Under the pieces are notes generated by a model. It was given only the letters and a program-made list of their open reading frames with translations. It did no database searches and was not told the origin of the DNA. The translations under genes were made by a program, and so were the position numbers. Below, one piece after another: positions 24,229-35,008 of a stretch of 64,000 bases of DNA. How positions within the stretch are numbered: the first letter of the stretch is position 1; each line of letters starts with the position of its first letter. Source of the DNA: Aphelidium insulamus (taxonomy: Eukaryota > Aphelidiomycota > Aphelidea > Aphelidiaceae); the NCBI GenBank assembly GCA_036784855.1, contig JAZDSV010000044.1:47266-111265 (forward strand). Direction: 5' to 3'.

Positions 24229-25953
24229 TCAGGCAGACTGGTGCAACTGGTGCGCCACGGCCAACTGCTCCACCGCCAGACTGGCCTGCACAACCGCGAC
24301 CGCCTGCCGCACCGTCAAGTATGCACGCGCCGCCTCCAGCCACGGCTCCGCGGCCCACTGACACCACACGCCGCGCAGACTGTTCAGCTCCAGCACCGCG
24401 GCCTCCACGCCGTTGCCATCACTGGCATCCCCATAGAGTGCCGATTCCGCGCGTGCCAACACTGTTTCCACCGAGTCGGCGGTTGTTGTCGCTGTGGAAG
24501 TCGTCGATGATAGTGCATATTCTGTAGCAGCCGTGGGCGAGAGTGCCGCGGATAGCGACTGCAACTGGTGGCGGAGGTGTCGCAGCCAGGCAAGCACCGA
24601 CGACCAGAGATAGTGTTCCAGATTGTTGCCAGAGTCCGTGTCGGGCATGGCGGCCACGCGGCGCACACTCTGCACCGTGTCGCGGAACGAGTGGCGGAGT
24701 TGCGCAAGTGACGGCACCGCATCCACGCCGGCCATGCTGTCCAGGGCGGCAGACACCACCGCCGGCACATGCACGCCTCCCAGGGCGGGTCGCGAGTGCA
24801 CAACAGAGTCTGTGCCGCCGCTGGCTGTACCGTCCAGCGCCATCTGCTGCTCTAGCCGCGCCATGAAACCATTCCACTCCGCGAGGTGGTGCTGTTGTGC
24901 GCGCGACTCGCCAAGCAGCTGCGTGGTGTCGCCGAGCCGCTGCTCCAGCACCGACACACCCAGCGCCAGCTCTTGCAGCCGCGCCAGTCTGCCATGCCGC
25001 TCCTCGTCCAGACGGCGATGCAGCTCGCGGTCAAACGTGGCCTGCATTGCGGCGGCCTGGGCGCGCATTTCCGCGGCGCTCTCGGCATGCGCGGCCGCCA
25101 GCGACTCCTCCAACTCTAGGCGGCGCTGTCGGCCGAGTGTGTCGCGCTGCTGTGCCAATGCCTCGTCGGCCGCGTGCTTCTCCGTGGCCATCTGTGCCTG
25201 CCACTCGGCGCGCTCCCCGGCCAGCTGGCGGTCGGCGGCTGCGGCAATGGCGACCTGTTGGCGGTGTGCAGCGTGCTGCATCAGTAGCGGCACGTCCATC
25301 TGCAACAGGTGGGCGATTATGCGGCGCTGTTCCGCATGGAAGTCGGTGTCGGCGCGGTGGTCTTGCTGGAGAAGCTGTTCCAGGTGCCGGATGGCGCCGT
25401 CGAGCAGCTGCGACACTTCGGCCACGCTCGGATCGGCCGTCAGCTCGGGTGTATTCCACTGTGGTACTGGCGGTGGTGGTGGCGACGCCGGCACAGCATT
25501 TGTCTTGTCGGGCGTGGCCGGGGCGGGTGCCGCCGCAGCAGCTTCATTACGGTGGCCGGGCGCGGGTGGGGCTTTGCCAGGCGGCGCGGATATCTCTGGC
25601 GTGGACAGCGAGACGAGTAGTTGGCGACCCGTAGCAACTGCGACGCCATAATACTGCAGAGCAACCAGCCAGGTTTGCTGCAAGTCGGCAGGCAGCACTT
25701 GCTCTATGGTGGCGTGCACGGCGGGCGAACTGTGCGCCGCGGCCACGCACCCAACGCCCACACCCAGCGGCACCGCGCCCACAACACCCGCATAGAAGCC
25801 AATGCCGCGGCGGCGTCCAGACGCTTGTGAGGTGGCGGCTGTAGTCTTGGGCGTGGTGGCCGCGGTGCTGTACGCGGCGGCGGTGGCGGCTCTCGGCGCT
25901 GCAAGAGTGCCGGCGGAAACCAGTCGGCGCAGTGCTGCTGCCGGCTTTTGCAT
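24229..25953 (-). CDS. MIC60: MIC60/mitofilin-like inner-membrane protein of the MICOS complex
   Basis: A single exon encodes 574 residues. The first 50 are rich in Ala, Arg and Ser/Thr with almost no acids (MQKPAAALRRLVSAGTLAAP), a mitochondrial presequence. One membrane segment follows (IGFYAGVVGAVPLGVGVGCV). A Pro/Ala-rich linker leads to a coiled coil at about residues 190-400 (for example LEESLAAAHAESAAEMRAQ). The C-terminal part matches the mitofilin signature region: SLAQLRHSFRDTVQSVRRVA with a proline soon after (AAMPDTDSGN), AVLELNSLRGV and EAARAYLTVRQAVAVVQ. That layout, presequence, one TM helix, coiled coil and mitofilin domain, is diagnostic for MIC60, which forms crista junctions. 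Very high GC and Ala content matches neighbouring host genes. Confidence 0.82.
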   Translation of the reverse strand: MQKPAAALRRLVSAGTLAAPRAATAAAYSTAATTPKTTAATSQASGRRRGIGFYAGVVGAVPLGVGVGCVAAAHSSPAVHATIEQVLPADLQQTWLVALQYYGVAVATGRQLLVSLSTPEISAPPGKAPPAPGHRNEAAAAAPAPATPDKTNAVPASPPPPPVPQWNTPELTADPSVAEVSQLLDGAIRHLEQLLQQDHRADTDFHAEQRRIIAHLLQMDVPLLMQHAAHRQQVAIAAAADRQLAGERAEWQAQMATEKHAADEALAQQRDTLGRQRRLELEESLAAAHAESAAEMRAQAAAMQATFDRELHRRLDEERHGRLARLQELALGVSVLEQRLGDTTQLLGESRAQQHHLAEWNGFMARLEQQMALDGTASGGTDSVVHSRPALGGVHVPAVVSAALDSMAGVDAVPSLAQLRHSFRDTVQSVRRVAAMPDTDSGNNLEHYLWSSVLAWLRHLRHQLQSLSAALSPTAATEYALSSTTSTATTTADSVETVLARAESALYGDASDGNGVEAAVLELNSLRGVWCQWAAEPWLEAARAYLTVRQAVAVVQASLAVEQLAVAHQLHQSA

Positions 25954-26813
25954 TTGTTATTGCCGTTAAGTGTAAAAACAGTCAAGCAAGATATATTCAA
26001 GCCACCATCACACATTTATTTACGTGCAGGCAACTCTCTTGACACAGTTCAGGCAAGCTTAAAGCCTCCATCAGCAACTTTACTAGCAGCTGTGTATTAG
26101 CATGTGCAGAGTTTGATAATGCAGTGCAGACATTTAATCATGGTTGGTATTGACAAACCACAAAAATTGTTGACAAATGCCGCCACTCAGCCTGCTGCTT
26201 GGCAATTGTAGCTTGTCCTGCTATTGCTGCACATTGTAGTGCCAGCAATGCAATTGGTGCCATATTGTAGGAACAATCAGGGGTTGTGATCCAGCAATAC
26301 AGTGGAAGTGAATAGACAAGTTAAACATATTTTAAATTCAACTTCAGGCATGCTATGCGGTGCCCTCATGGTTACTCCCACTCCCAGGACTAATCATACA
26401 CATATCATTGAAAATTGTTTGCCATCAATATTGCAGCAGTACTAAGCATGCTGGAATGCATCTGTTGCCCATACAACAGAAGGAAGAGCATGCCAAACAC
26501 AAGCATGGTCCCTGGAGCAAATAGAGGCAGAAATTATTCCACATCCTGATGTTCAAATAAGCTTTTAACAGCACAAGGATGCCCTGGTTGCCTACCTTTT
26601 TGATAAATTAAAAAACAATTCCAAAGCATCAGTTGAAATCAGCTGCTATCATGTTTTTTGAAAGCTGTCATAATCTATGCATGTAGTAATGGGCTCTTAT
26701 TATCTGCTAAGTCTTGTAGCACAAAACCCAGCATGTAGCTACTGCATAAAAGGTAGTGACAAGCAGCAACAGGGGATGCAGCAAAAAGGACATTGATTTT
26801 GGACAAATAATAC

Positions 26814-27050
26814 TGTCAAAAACAATACTTTGGATAAAGCATTGGATAATGTGGACTTGCTCTGGCATTCCATGGAGATTGTGTCTCCTATGAAGATGTT
26901 CTTCACCATCCATGATGTTCATGTGTTGTGGGCCTTAATAGATATCTATTAGGTGCACTTAGTCTTACTCCCTGATCAATGAAAGGTTTTACACCATTAT
27001 CCCAAAATTTCAAAGTTCCATACTGAATGAAAAGACATCTATTCAATACA
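26814..27050 (+). repeat. Diverged solo LTR of the chromovirus family found at 46-54 kb
   Basis: Phrases such as CTCCTATGAAGATGTTCTTC, TTAATAGATATCTATTA and TCAATGAAAGGTTTTACACC match the 295-bp LTRs at 46626, 48254 and 54050, with many substitutions. It starts TGTC and ends ACA like them. No internal element sequence adjoins it. It is clearly older than the three other copies. Confidence 0.75.
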
Positions 27051-27132
27051 ACAAGCTTAATTAATAATGTACAATGACATGAAGATACTATGACAGTTGC
27101 TCCTCCTGCATGATAAGTGCAACAATATAGTG

Positions 27133-27279
27133 TGTAGGATCCAGGGGGATCTGCAGATAAGATACCTGGACAATGGGATTGATCAATAGACAAGTTACCA
27201 GTGATTTTATTGTGACTTGGCTGCCAGGCCTGGTGTCTGCCTGAAGAGGGTCCTTCCTGCCCCCAGGCTGGATCCTACA
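27133..27279. mobile_element. 147-bp element with 12-bp inverted ends and 5-bp target duplication
   Basis: It begins TGTAGGATCCAG and ends with the exact reverse complement CTGGATCCTACA. TAGTG flanks it on both sides (27128-27132 and 27280-27284). TG...CA ends with a 5-bp duplication fit a very short solo LTR, or a small non-autonomous DNA element. No coding capacity. Confidence 0.55.
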
Positions 27280-27712
27280 TAGTGCTACTGGTAGCCTGCT
27301 GCATGCCTGGCTTGGTCATTATATCTTCAAAGAACAAGCTTTTCAAGCTCACATAAGAAGACTATGGTGCTGCTATTCAATGAAAAGAAGAAGAAGGTTC
27401 TTGCAATGTCAGATAAATCTTTACAACAGATGCCAACAGCATCAAGCATTAGATTCCACATCTCAACTGCACAGATGATCTGGGCACAAAATGCATAGAA
27501 GTGAATATCAAGTGGCAAAAGATGACAAAGCCATGTAACAAATGATGATGTGAAGGATGAAAGTAGCACCAATCCAGTATTGCAGGGCTATTGTGCAGTA
27601 GCAGCATAGTTGGAGCACTTGCATTTGATCAGGGTGTTTACAACTCAATAATAACAGCAAAGATGTCCCTGTGTTCCCCAAGTGCGCCGCTACAAGTTGG
27701 CCGCGTCGCGTC

Positions 27713-29186
27713 GCGGCTAGAAGCACGGGTTAATTGCTTCTATTTAGTTTCCTTTTCCTCCCCTTAACCCCTGGACCGCGTACTACGTCGGGTTGCCCGC
27801 CCCAACTCCCCCTCAGTCGCAGGTCCAGGGTTTGCAGGGTGTCCACGCTGCCTCCAGTACTGTGTGATACAGTCCCAATCGTAGAAGTTGTCCAACTCAC
27901 CGGCTGGGGGCGACAGCACTGTGTCAATAGCCACATGACACCACGGCTCATAGGCATCAATCGACTTGGCAGGGTGAAAGCCCTTCACCACCACGTTGTG
28001 CTTCTGGCAGGCATCACAATCATCGACCACCGCCTGCAGGTCACGGCGTATGCCGGGCCACCAGCAGTGTTCGAGCCACAACGTCTGCTCCATAGCTTTG
28101 GCACCAGCATGCCCCAACAAGTGACACTTCTCCATCACCGCAGCACGCTCTGCCACTGGTACCAGCCGTTGCTGCTCCTCTGCAGCCTGCCACTCCTGAG
28201 TGTTGCGCTGCATTACCTCTGCGGCATTCCGGATGACTGCTGCCAGTGGCGCCGGCGATAGATCCAGCCCTTGGTGAGTCAACACACCACTTGTCATACT
28301 GCCGGGAGAGTGCATCTGCCACCACGTTCGCTGGTCCTGGCACATGGTGCAGCACAAAATCAAACTCGAGCAGGTCGTCTAGCCAGCGGTCCAGCATGGC
28401 ATTGGTATGCTTCTGCGTCATCAAGAAGGTCAGTGCCATGTGATCAGTGTGCAAATGGAACCGACGGCCCTTCAACAGCTGCTCAAATTTGCGCAAGGCC
28501 CACACCACGCCCCACAGCTCTCTCTTGGTGGCCGAGTAGGACCTCTGCGCCTTGCTAAACGACTTGGATGCTGCGGACACCAACTTGAGTGGCTGGCCAT
28601 CTGCCGGCCGCTGCATCAGGGCGGCACCCATGCCAACCAGAGATGCATCGACAAAAAGCTCCATGTCGCGCGAAAAGTCGGGGTATGCCAGCACTGCGTC
28701 GCCGCGAAATGCCTCGCGCAGCATCTCAAACGACTGGCGCATCTCATCACTCCATACCACCTTGCCAGTCAGATTCCCAGCCAGCGTCAATGGCCGTGCC
28801 TTGGTGGCAAAGTGGGGTACATGGTCGCGGTAGTAGTTGGCCAGCGCCACAAGCGACTTCAGCTGCATGACAGTGATGCGTTGATGGCAGCTCCCACTCG
28901 AGTATCTCCTTGCGCAGCGCTGGGTCCGGCTGAATGCCAACACGTGTCAACTTGTGGCCCAGTGCCACCAGCTCTGCGGCCACCCAAACGCACTTTTCAG
29001 GCCGCAACCGCACTTGGTACTTGTTCAGACGCTTCAAAATCGCCACACCACTGGCAATAAAGTCGTCCAAGCTTGTAGAGCTGTGCACAATATCATCAAC
29101 GTAAGGTTTCACCCCATCAATGCCATCAAGCATCACTGTCATGGAGCGCTGAAATAGCGACGTGCTACAAGACTTAGCAGATAATA
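27713..29186 (-). mobile_element. Ty3/gypsy pol fragment (fossil)
   Basis: Minus-strand translation shows the end of a reverse transcriptase (PYVDDIVH box), RNase H (ELFVDASLVGMGAAL, LHTDHMAL, ADALSRQYD) and the zinc-binding head of integrase (HLLGHAG...CDACQKHNV). The element is broken with a few breaks and lacks recognisable LTRs. Its high-coordinate end stops at repeat unit A. The integrase head resembles that of the 55-kb LTR element (DACQ.YNV...GFHP), so they may be from related families. Age looks moderate, since motifs are easily read. Confidence 0.8.
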
Positions 29187-30780
29187 AGAGCCCTGGGTAT
29201 ATAAGTCTGTAAAAGGCAGCTGCCTTCATATGGAAAAATCCCCCTAACCCTGATTTTTACCGCTTGATTCCAAAATCGAGCGGTCAATTATACAAACTAT
29301 TCAGGCTTCCACATTAACACCTTTATCACTTAATAAATATTGTAGAGCTTCAAATTTAACTCTAGGTCCCATTTGACACCAACTTGAGTGCTCTTCTCCT
29401 CATGTAGTTATTGTCCGTCAAAGTTTACAGGGTCAGCTTCTTAAAATCAAGCGTCAGACTCGGGCTGCATACTGACCACGGCTCTCCTATGCTGTGTCTC
29501 AAACGCGGTTGGCATGGCGCTTAGATTCGTGGAGTTTTTATATGAGCGTGTGACGCGACGCACTTGTGCACTTGTGTGTCCTGTCCGCCCTTGCTTTATT
29601 CCACTGATTCATGCCGTTCCTAGTGCTGCACATCCGTTCCTGGCTGGCTCCATGTATGTATGTCTTGTCTGTGCACATTCATGCTCATATTCTATGCAGT
29701 GGCGTGGTTGCTGCATTACTGGTTGCATGGCAATAATGCAACTGCCGGTATGGACTGCAAGTGCTCTCTCTTCTCGCTGCACTGCGCAGCTAGTGGGCAC
29801 CGCACTTGATGCCATGCAAGGTGCTTGTGGCCACACTGTGAGGTCTGTATCTTGTGCTCTCCTGAATTTGTGCTCATTCTTTACAGCTGCCGTGCCATTT
29901 GCCACCTATGCAATCCATGCATGCCTCTACTACTCCGGGTCCAGCAGTCACATGGTATGCCTGTTTACATGCATTCTATATGCTACTCCACTTTTGCTCA
30001 TGCTGTTGTGCTAGCAGCCCTGTAGCATGGATCCTCTGGTATGTAAATGCAGCTGCTGTATCCACGTTGCTCACTCTTGCATGCAGTGTTGCATGTGCTG
30101 CTCTGATGTGTGTGCTGCTGGCCACATGTGGTGCGTTGCTTGTATCCATGTGCTTACCTGCCACAGATGCACCTTTTTTTGGTGACATCAGCTGTAGCAC
30201 CAGGTGGCCTCTACACAGCTTCTAAAGGTGTGTGCAGTGTGTGCATGATTACTTTTTGATGTGCTCATGTGAGACAGATTCCACAGGCACGCTGAAAATG
30301 CTGATGTGCACAAACTTGCTTTATATGGCTCAAATGGTATGATATGGATATGTGGTAATGTTGTATCATTAAGTAATCATGTGTAGGGTGTAATGTATTC
30401 TCTTGGTACATAAGCTGTATTCCTTGTACATCCATGCCAGCATACGTGCTATATTGCATAACAAATGATTGCTTACCTGTACTGTACTTGCTTTATTCAT
30501 GTCACGTGTTGTATGCCTGCCTGTTCTGTATTATATCTGAAGGCAACACCAATGGATACTTGTGTATTCTCTCATCATATCTTATGCAACACTAATGGAT
30601 ACATTTGTATCATCTGCAATACATATGCTCGTTAAAGTAAGGCATGTGCAATGCTACAATAAATAAATAAAATGTTGCCTCTACATTTCATAAAACCCAC
30701 TGCATATTATTAATTCCTTGATTATTGGACGTTGGCGTGCTCCGCCCCTGGGGTTTGGACTGGGGGCCCCAGCACCAGAG
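29187..30780 (+). repeat. Dispersed repeat unit A, copy 1
   Basis: This 1.6-kb sequence recurs at 33350-35008 and 58959-60560. It starts CCTGGGTATATAAGTCTG, passes through CCCCCTAACCCT, has AATAAATAAA about 120 bases before the end, and ends at GGGCCCCAGCACCAGAG. Copy 1 is the most diverged. The flanking gypsy fragment ends exactly at its start. A TATA-like start and polyadenylation-like end suggest a transcribed unit, but its class is unknown. Frames inside (for example near 29514-30014) change between copies, so I do not call proteins. Confidence 0.8.
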
Positions 30781-31480
30781 AATGCAGCGGCAGGAGGCGG
30801 GGGTGGCGCCAGCGGCGCAGAGCCGGAAGCCAGCGCATGAGCGCCGTGCAATGGGGCCAGTCCAGGGGCCCCAGGGTAGCCAACAGACACAGCCAAATCT
30901 CTTGCACCGGTGAGGAAGCGCGGTAGCATCACTTGAATGCTAGATTTGCAGCATGGCATAGAGATATCACGTAAATACCATAAACACATACAATAATTAA
31001 GTGAAGCCTGTTTCAATCAGTTGGTGTCCATGCGCACTGAGCCACCAGACATGTGCGACACGTAATCGCTGCCACGTGTGCATGGAAAATTTTGCGGCTA
31101 GGTTGTGCATGCTGAACCAGGCCTGTGTCAGGTCTATTCAGTTGCTCAACGCGTCAACTGAATATGCCTTATTCTCTCATGCACAGTCCGGCGCTAGCCA
31201 AATATGGCGTGGCATATCTACCAGAGTTCTGCAAACCAGGTCGGCTATAGCACAAGTATTGCATTGACTGCAAAGCGCCCAGCGCCATATGTATCGGCTG
31301 CATTGTTGTGCGCCATTTGATGCAGACAAAGTTGTTGGTGCCGTGGCAAGTCTAGGCGGCCAAATCACCACTGATGTTCCCATTATTGACGGGCCGCGTG
31401 AAGCCATTGCTGGCCTGACAATCCACGATGGTATGCATTTGATATGTAGCTCTATTCACGCATTATTTAATTGTGGTTAG
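30781..31480. other. Unclassified DNA between unit A and LINE copy 1
   Basis: The first 140 bases are GC-rich (GGCGGGGGTGGCGCCAGC). A frame at 31289-31480 (FDADKVVGAVASLGGQITTD...) followed by GGTATGC might be a stray host exon, but no family is recognised. The segment ends at the LINE tail. Confidence 0.35.
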
Positions 31481-33350
31481 TTAGGCTTTACGGTAGGCTT
31501 TATTTAGCTAGCTGGTGTGGTCGGAGGCCGCCGGGGAGGCCTCAGGCGCGAGAGGTTTCAAGGAAGGCGCGTTGAAACACTTGGAAGTCGCCGTGATTGA
31601 GCAGTGAATCAAAGATCGTCAAGTTCTCCCCGTCAAATTCACGCTGATCGGCGTCGTAGCGGTTCCAGTACTGTTCAGGCACCACGGGTGGCGCCAGCTG
31701 GTTGTGATGGCAGTGCGCGCGGTTGAAGCGGGTGGCGCACCGGCGGCAGTGTGCAAAGTGGGCATTGCGTCGCCATGCGATGGCGGTGCGGCGCGTGGTG
31801 CGGTCGGCAATGTTGAGCACGCGGTCCATTCCGGCGGGCGTGCGGCTTGCGCGAGAGATGTACGTCGTCAGCTTGCCATAGGCGCCATTGACAAATGAGT
31901 CGTAGCGGCGACGGCGCACAAACGTCTTCAGCGTGGGCGGCGGCTCATTGTTGGCGTCGGCGGCGTGCGCACCGGCAGTGTAGGCGTGCACAACCGGGTG
32001 ACGGAGGAGCGGCAGCATGAGCGACTTGGCGTAGCGCACCCGGTTCCGAAGCACCGAGGTACGTTGCAGGCTTGTTGAGTGTGTATGGCGGCGACTCGTC
32101 GATGTGTGTAGACCATCGCGGCGAGATCGGAGAGCCGGTCGTCCGGCGCGGCAATGGCGGCCATCGAGGCGACGCACGAGCGGAGGTTGGCGACGTGGCG
32201 CAGTTGCAGGCCAAAGACCCAGCGTAGCGCGCGCATGTGCAGTGCTTCGAACCGGCCCTTGATGGCCAGCACGGTTTTGTGTTTCGCGCCGCGCGTCTCG
32301 CAGAACGACCAGACGAGCGGCGCAATGTACTCGACGATGGGTCGGACAAAGGCGCGGTAGACCGCCAGTCGGACCGACGGTCGCCACGCTTCCGAAGTGT
32401 CGGACACCGCGGTCAGCAGAGAGTTGGCGCGCGCAAAGGTACGTGCCGTGAATGCATCAAAATCGATGCGGTGGGCCGTGTTCTCCACGCCCAGATACTT
32501 GTAACTGTCAATAAACTCGAGCGTTGCGCCGCCGAGTTGATACTGAATAGATTGCTTGTCTTGCTGAGAATCCAATAAACCAGGGGCCGAAGCCCCCGTC
32601 AGACTCGAGGGTGCGGTACTGCCACCCGGAACTCTTGTAACCGCCTTGGCGGCGCCCCGTACCGAACTGTTTTTGGTCACGCACTCCGTCTGACTGGAGT
32701 TTGCGACGTTGCTTTTTGGGGCGATCTCAATCTCTTTTCTCATATCTTTGCCAGCAGGTACTCCGTTGTCCCCGTGGACAGGCCGGCGTACTGCAGTTGC
32801 ATCAGTTACATCGTCGCCATGTGTGTCTGCGACGGAAAGGTTAGTTGGAGCAGCATGGTGCATGTCACTCCGTGGCGTTTCACTGTGAAGTGTCGCCGCT
32901 GTTGTTGTGTCAGTCGACGCCGGTTTTCCAGTTGCCAAAGTCGGCGTCTCCAATAAACTAGGGGCCGGAGCCCCCGTCAGACCAATGGGTGCGGTACAGC
33001 CACCCGGAACTCTTGTAACCGCCTTGGCGGCGCCCCGTACCGTTTTTGATCTTTTCACGCACTCCGTCTGACTGGAGCTTGTGGCGTTGCATTCTGGGGC
33101 GATCTCAAACTCTTTTCTCTTTTTGTGCCAGCAGATACTCCGTTGTCCCCGTGGACAGGCCGGCGTACCGCGGCTGCATCAGTTACGTCGTCGCCATGTG
33201 TGTCTGCGACGGAAAGGTTAGTTGGAGCAGCATGGTGCATGTCACTCCGTGGCGTTTCACTGTGAAGTGTCGCCGCTGTTGTTGTGTCAGTCGACGCCGG
33301 TTTTCCAGCTGCCAAAGTCGGCGTCTCCAATAAACTAGGGGCCGGAGCCC
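31481..33350 (-). mobile_element. APE-type LINE, 5'-truncated copy 1
   Basis: Minus-strand reading gives the C-terminal part of the LINE ORF2: the thumb region (EFIDSYKYLGVENTAHRID), then ALHMRALRWVFG, and a CCHH-like knuckle (HCRRCATRFNRAHCHH). Upstream it keeps about 1.8 units of the 378-bp tandem repeat also seen in copy 2. The 5' part (endonuclease and polymerase core) is absent because the copy stops at repeat unit A. The thumb ORF is frame-broken: near 32090 the reading moves from VYTHRRVAAI to another frame. The 3' end reads CCTAACTAACCAC on the element strand. Confidence 0.85.
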
Positions 33351-35008
33351 CCTGGGTATATAAGTCTGTAAAAGGCAGCTGCCTTCATATGGAAAAATCC
33401 CCCTAACCCTGGGTATATAAGTCTGTAAAAGGCAGCTGCCTTCATATGGAAAAATCCCCCTAACCCTGGTTTTTACCGCTTGATTCCAAAATCGAGCGGT
33501 CAATTATACAAACTATTCAGGCTTCCACATTAACACCTTTATCACTTAATAAATATTGTAGAGCTTCAAATTTACCTCTAGGTCCCATTTGACACCAACT
33601 TGAGTGCTCTTCTCCTCATGTAGTTATTGTGCGTCAAAGTTTACAGCGTCAGCTTCTTGAAATCAAGCGTCAGACTCGGGCTGCATACTGACCACGGCTC
33701 CACTATGCTGTGTCTCAAACGCGGTTGGCATGGCACTTAAATTCGTGGAGTTTTTATATGAGCGTGTGACGCGACGCACTTGTGCGCATGATCTGTGTGT
33801 CCAGTCCGCCCTTGCTTTATTCCACTGATTCATGCCGTTCCTAGTGCTGCACATCCGTTCTCTGGCTGGCTCCATGTATGTATGTCTTGTCTGTGCACAT
33901 TCATGCTCATATTCTATGCAGTGGCGTGGTTGCTGCATTACTGGTTGCATGGCAATAATGCAACTGCTGGTATGGACTGCAAGTGCTCTCTCTTCTCACT
34001 GCACTGCGCAGCTAGTGGGCACAGCACTTGATGCCATGCAAGGTGCTTGTGGCCACACTGTGAGGTCTGTATCTTGTGCTCTCCTGCATTTGTGCTCATT
34101 CTTTACAGCTGCCGTGCCATTTGCCACCTATGCAATCCATGCATGCCTCTACTACTCCGGGTTCAGCAGTCACATGGTATGCCTGTTTAGATGCATTCTA
34201 TATGCTACTCTACTGATGCTCTTGCTGTCGTGCTAGCAGCCCTGTAGCATGGATCCTCTGGTATGTAAATGCAGCTGCTGTATCCACCTTGCTCACTCTT
34301 GCATGCAGTGTTGCATGTGCTGCTCTGATATGTAGTGCTGCTGGCCACATGTGGTGCGTTGCTTGTATCCCTGTGCTTACCTGCCACAGATGCGCCTTTT
34401 GAGTGACATCAGCTGAGAACCATGTAGGCCTCTACATAGCTTCTGAAGGTGTGTGCGTGTGCATGATTACTTTTTGATGTGCTCATGTGAGACAGATTCC
34501 ACAGGCACGCTGAAAATGCTGATGTGCACAAACTCGCTTTATATGAATCCAAATGGTATGATATGGATATGTGGTAATGTTGTATCATATAGGTAATCAT
34601 GTTATCACGTGTGATGTATTCTCTTGTTACATACATCCTGCAGCTGTATTCCTTGTACATCCATGCCAGCATACGTGCTATATTGCATAACAAATGATTG
34701 CTTACCTGTACTGTACTTGCTTTATTCATGTCACGTGTTGTATGCCTGCCTGTTTTGTATTATATCTGAAGGCAACACCAATGGATACGTGTGTATTCTC
34801 TCATCATATCTTATGCAACACTAATGGATACATTTGTATCATCTGCAATACATATGCTCGTTAAAGTAAGGCATGTGCAATGCTACAATAAATAAAAAAA
34901 TTGTTGCCTCTACATATCGTAAAACCCACTGCATATTATTAATTCCTTGATTATTGGACGTTGGCGTGCTCCGCCCCTGGGGTTTGGACTGGGGCCCCAG
35001 CACCAGAG
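33350..35008 (+). repeat. Dispersed repeat unit A, copy 2, with a duplicated 58-bp head
   Basis: The first 58 bases (GGGTATATAAGTCTG to CCCCCTAACCCT) occur twice in tandem at 33351-33408 and 33409-33466; copies 1 and 3 have one. From 33409 on it is almost identical to copy 3 and belongs to the larger segmental duplication. It abuts LINE copy 1 directly. Confidence 0.85.

Larger units (their letters stand above)
25954..27712. other. AT-rich gene-free region with old repeats
   Basis: Base composition drops sharply from the GC-rich gene at 25953. No frame over 100 codons has a recognisable product. It contains a diverged solo LTR and a short element with a target duplication, listed separately. 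It marks the border between gene-rich and repeat-rich DNA. Confidence 0.5.

Noticed and set aside
24623-25651. Plus-strand frame of 342 residues rich in Ser, Cys and Arg opposite MIC60
   Set aside because: Antisense shadow of a GC-rich coding exon; the minus strand has the presequence, membrane helix and mitofilin motifs.
26100-26800. AT-rich block as a centromere or replication origin
   Set aside because: No repeat structure or consensus supports it; it is simply gene-free DNA with old repeats.
29187-30780. Unit A as a Helitron, because of a GGGGCCCC palindrome near one end
   Set aside because: Neither strand shows the TC start with a CTRR end and hairpin at the expected spacing.
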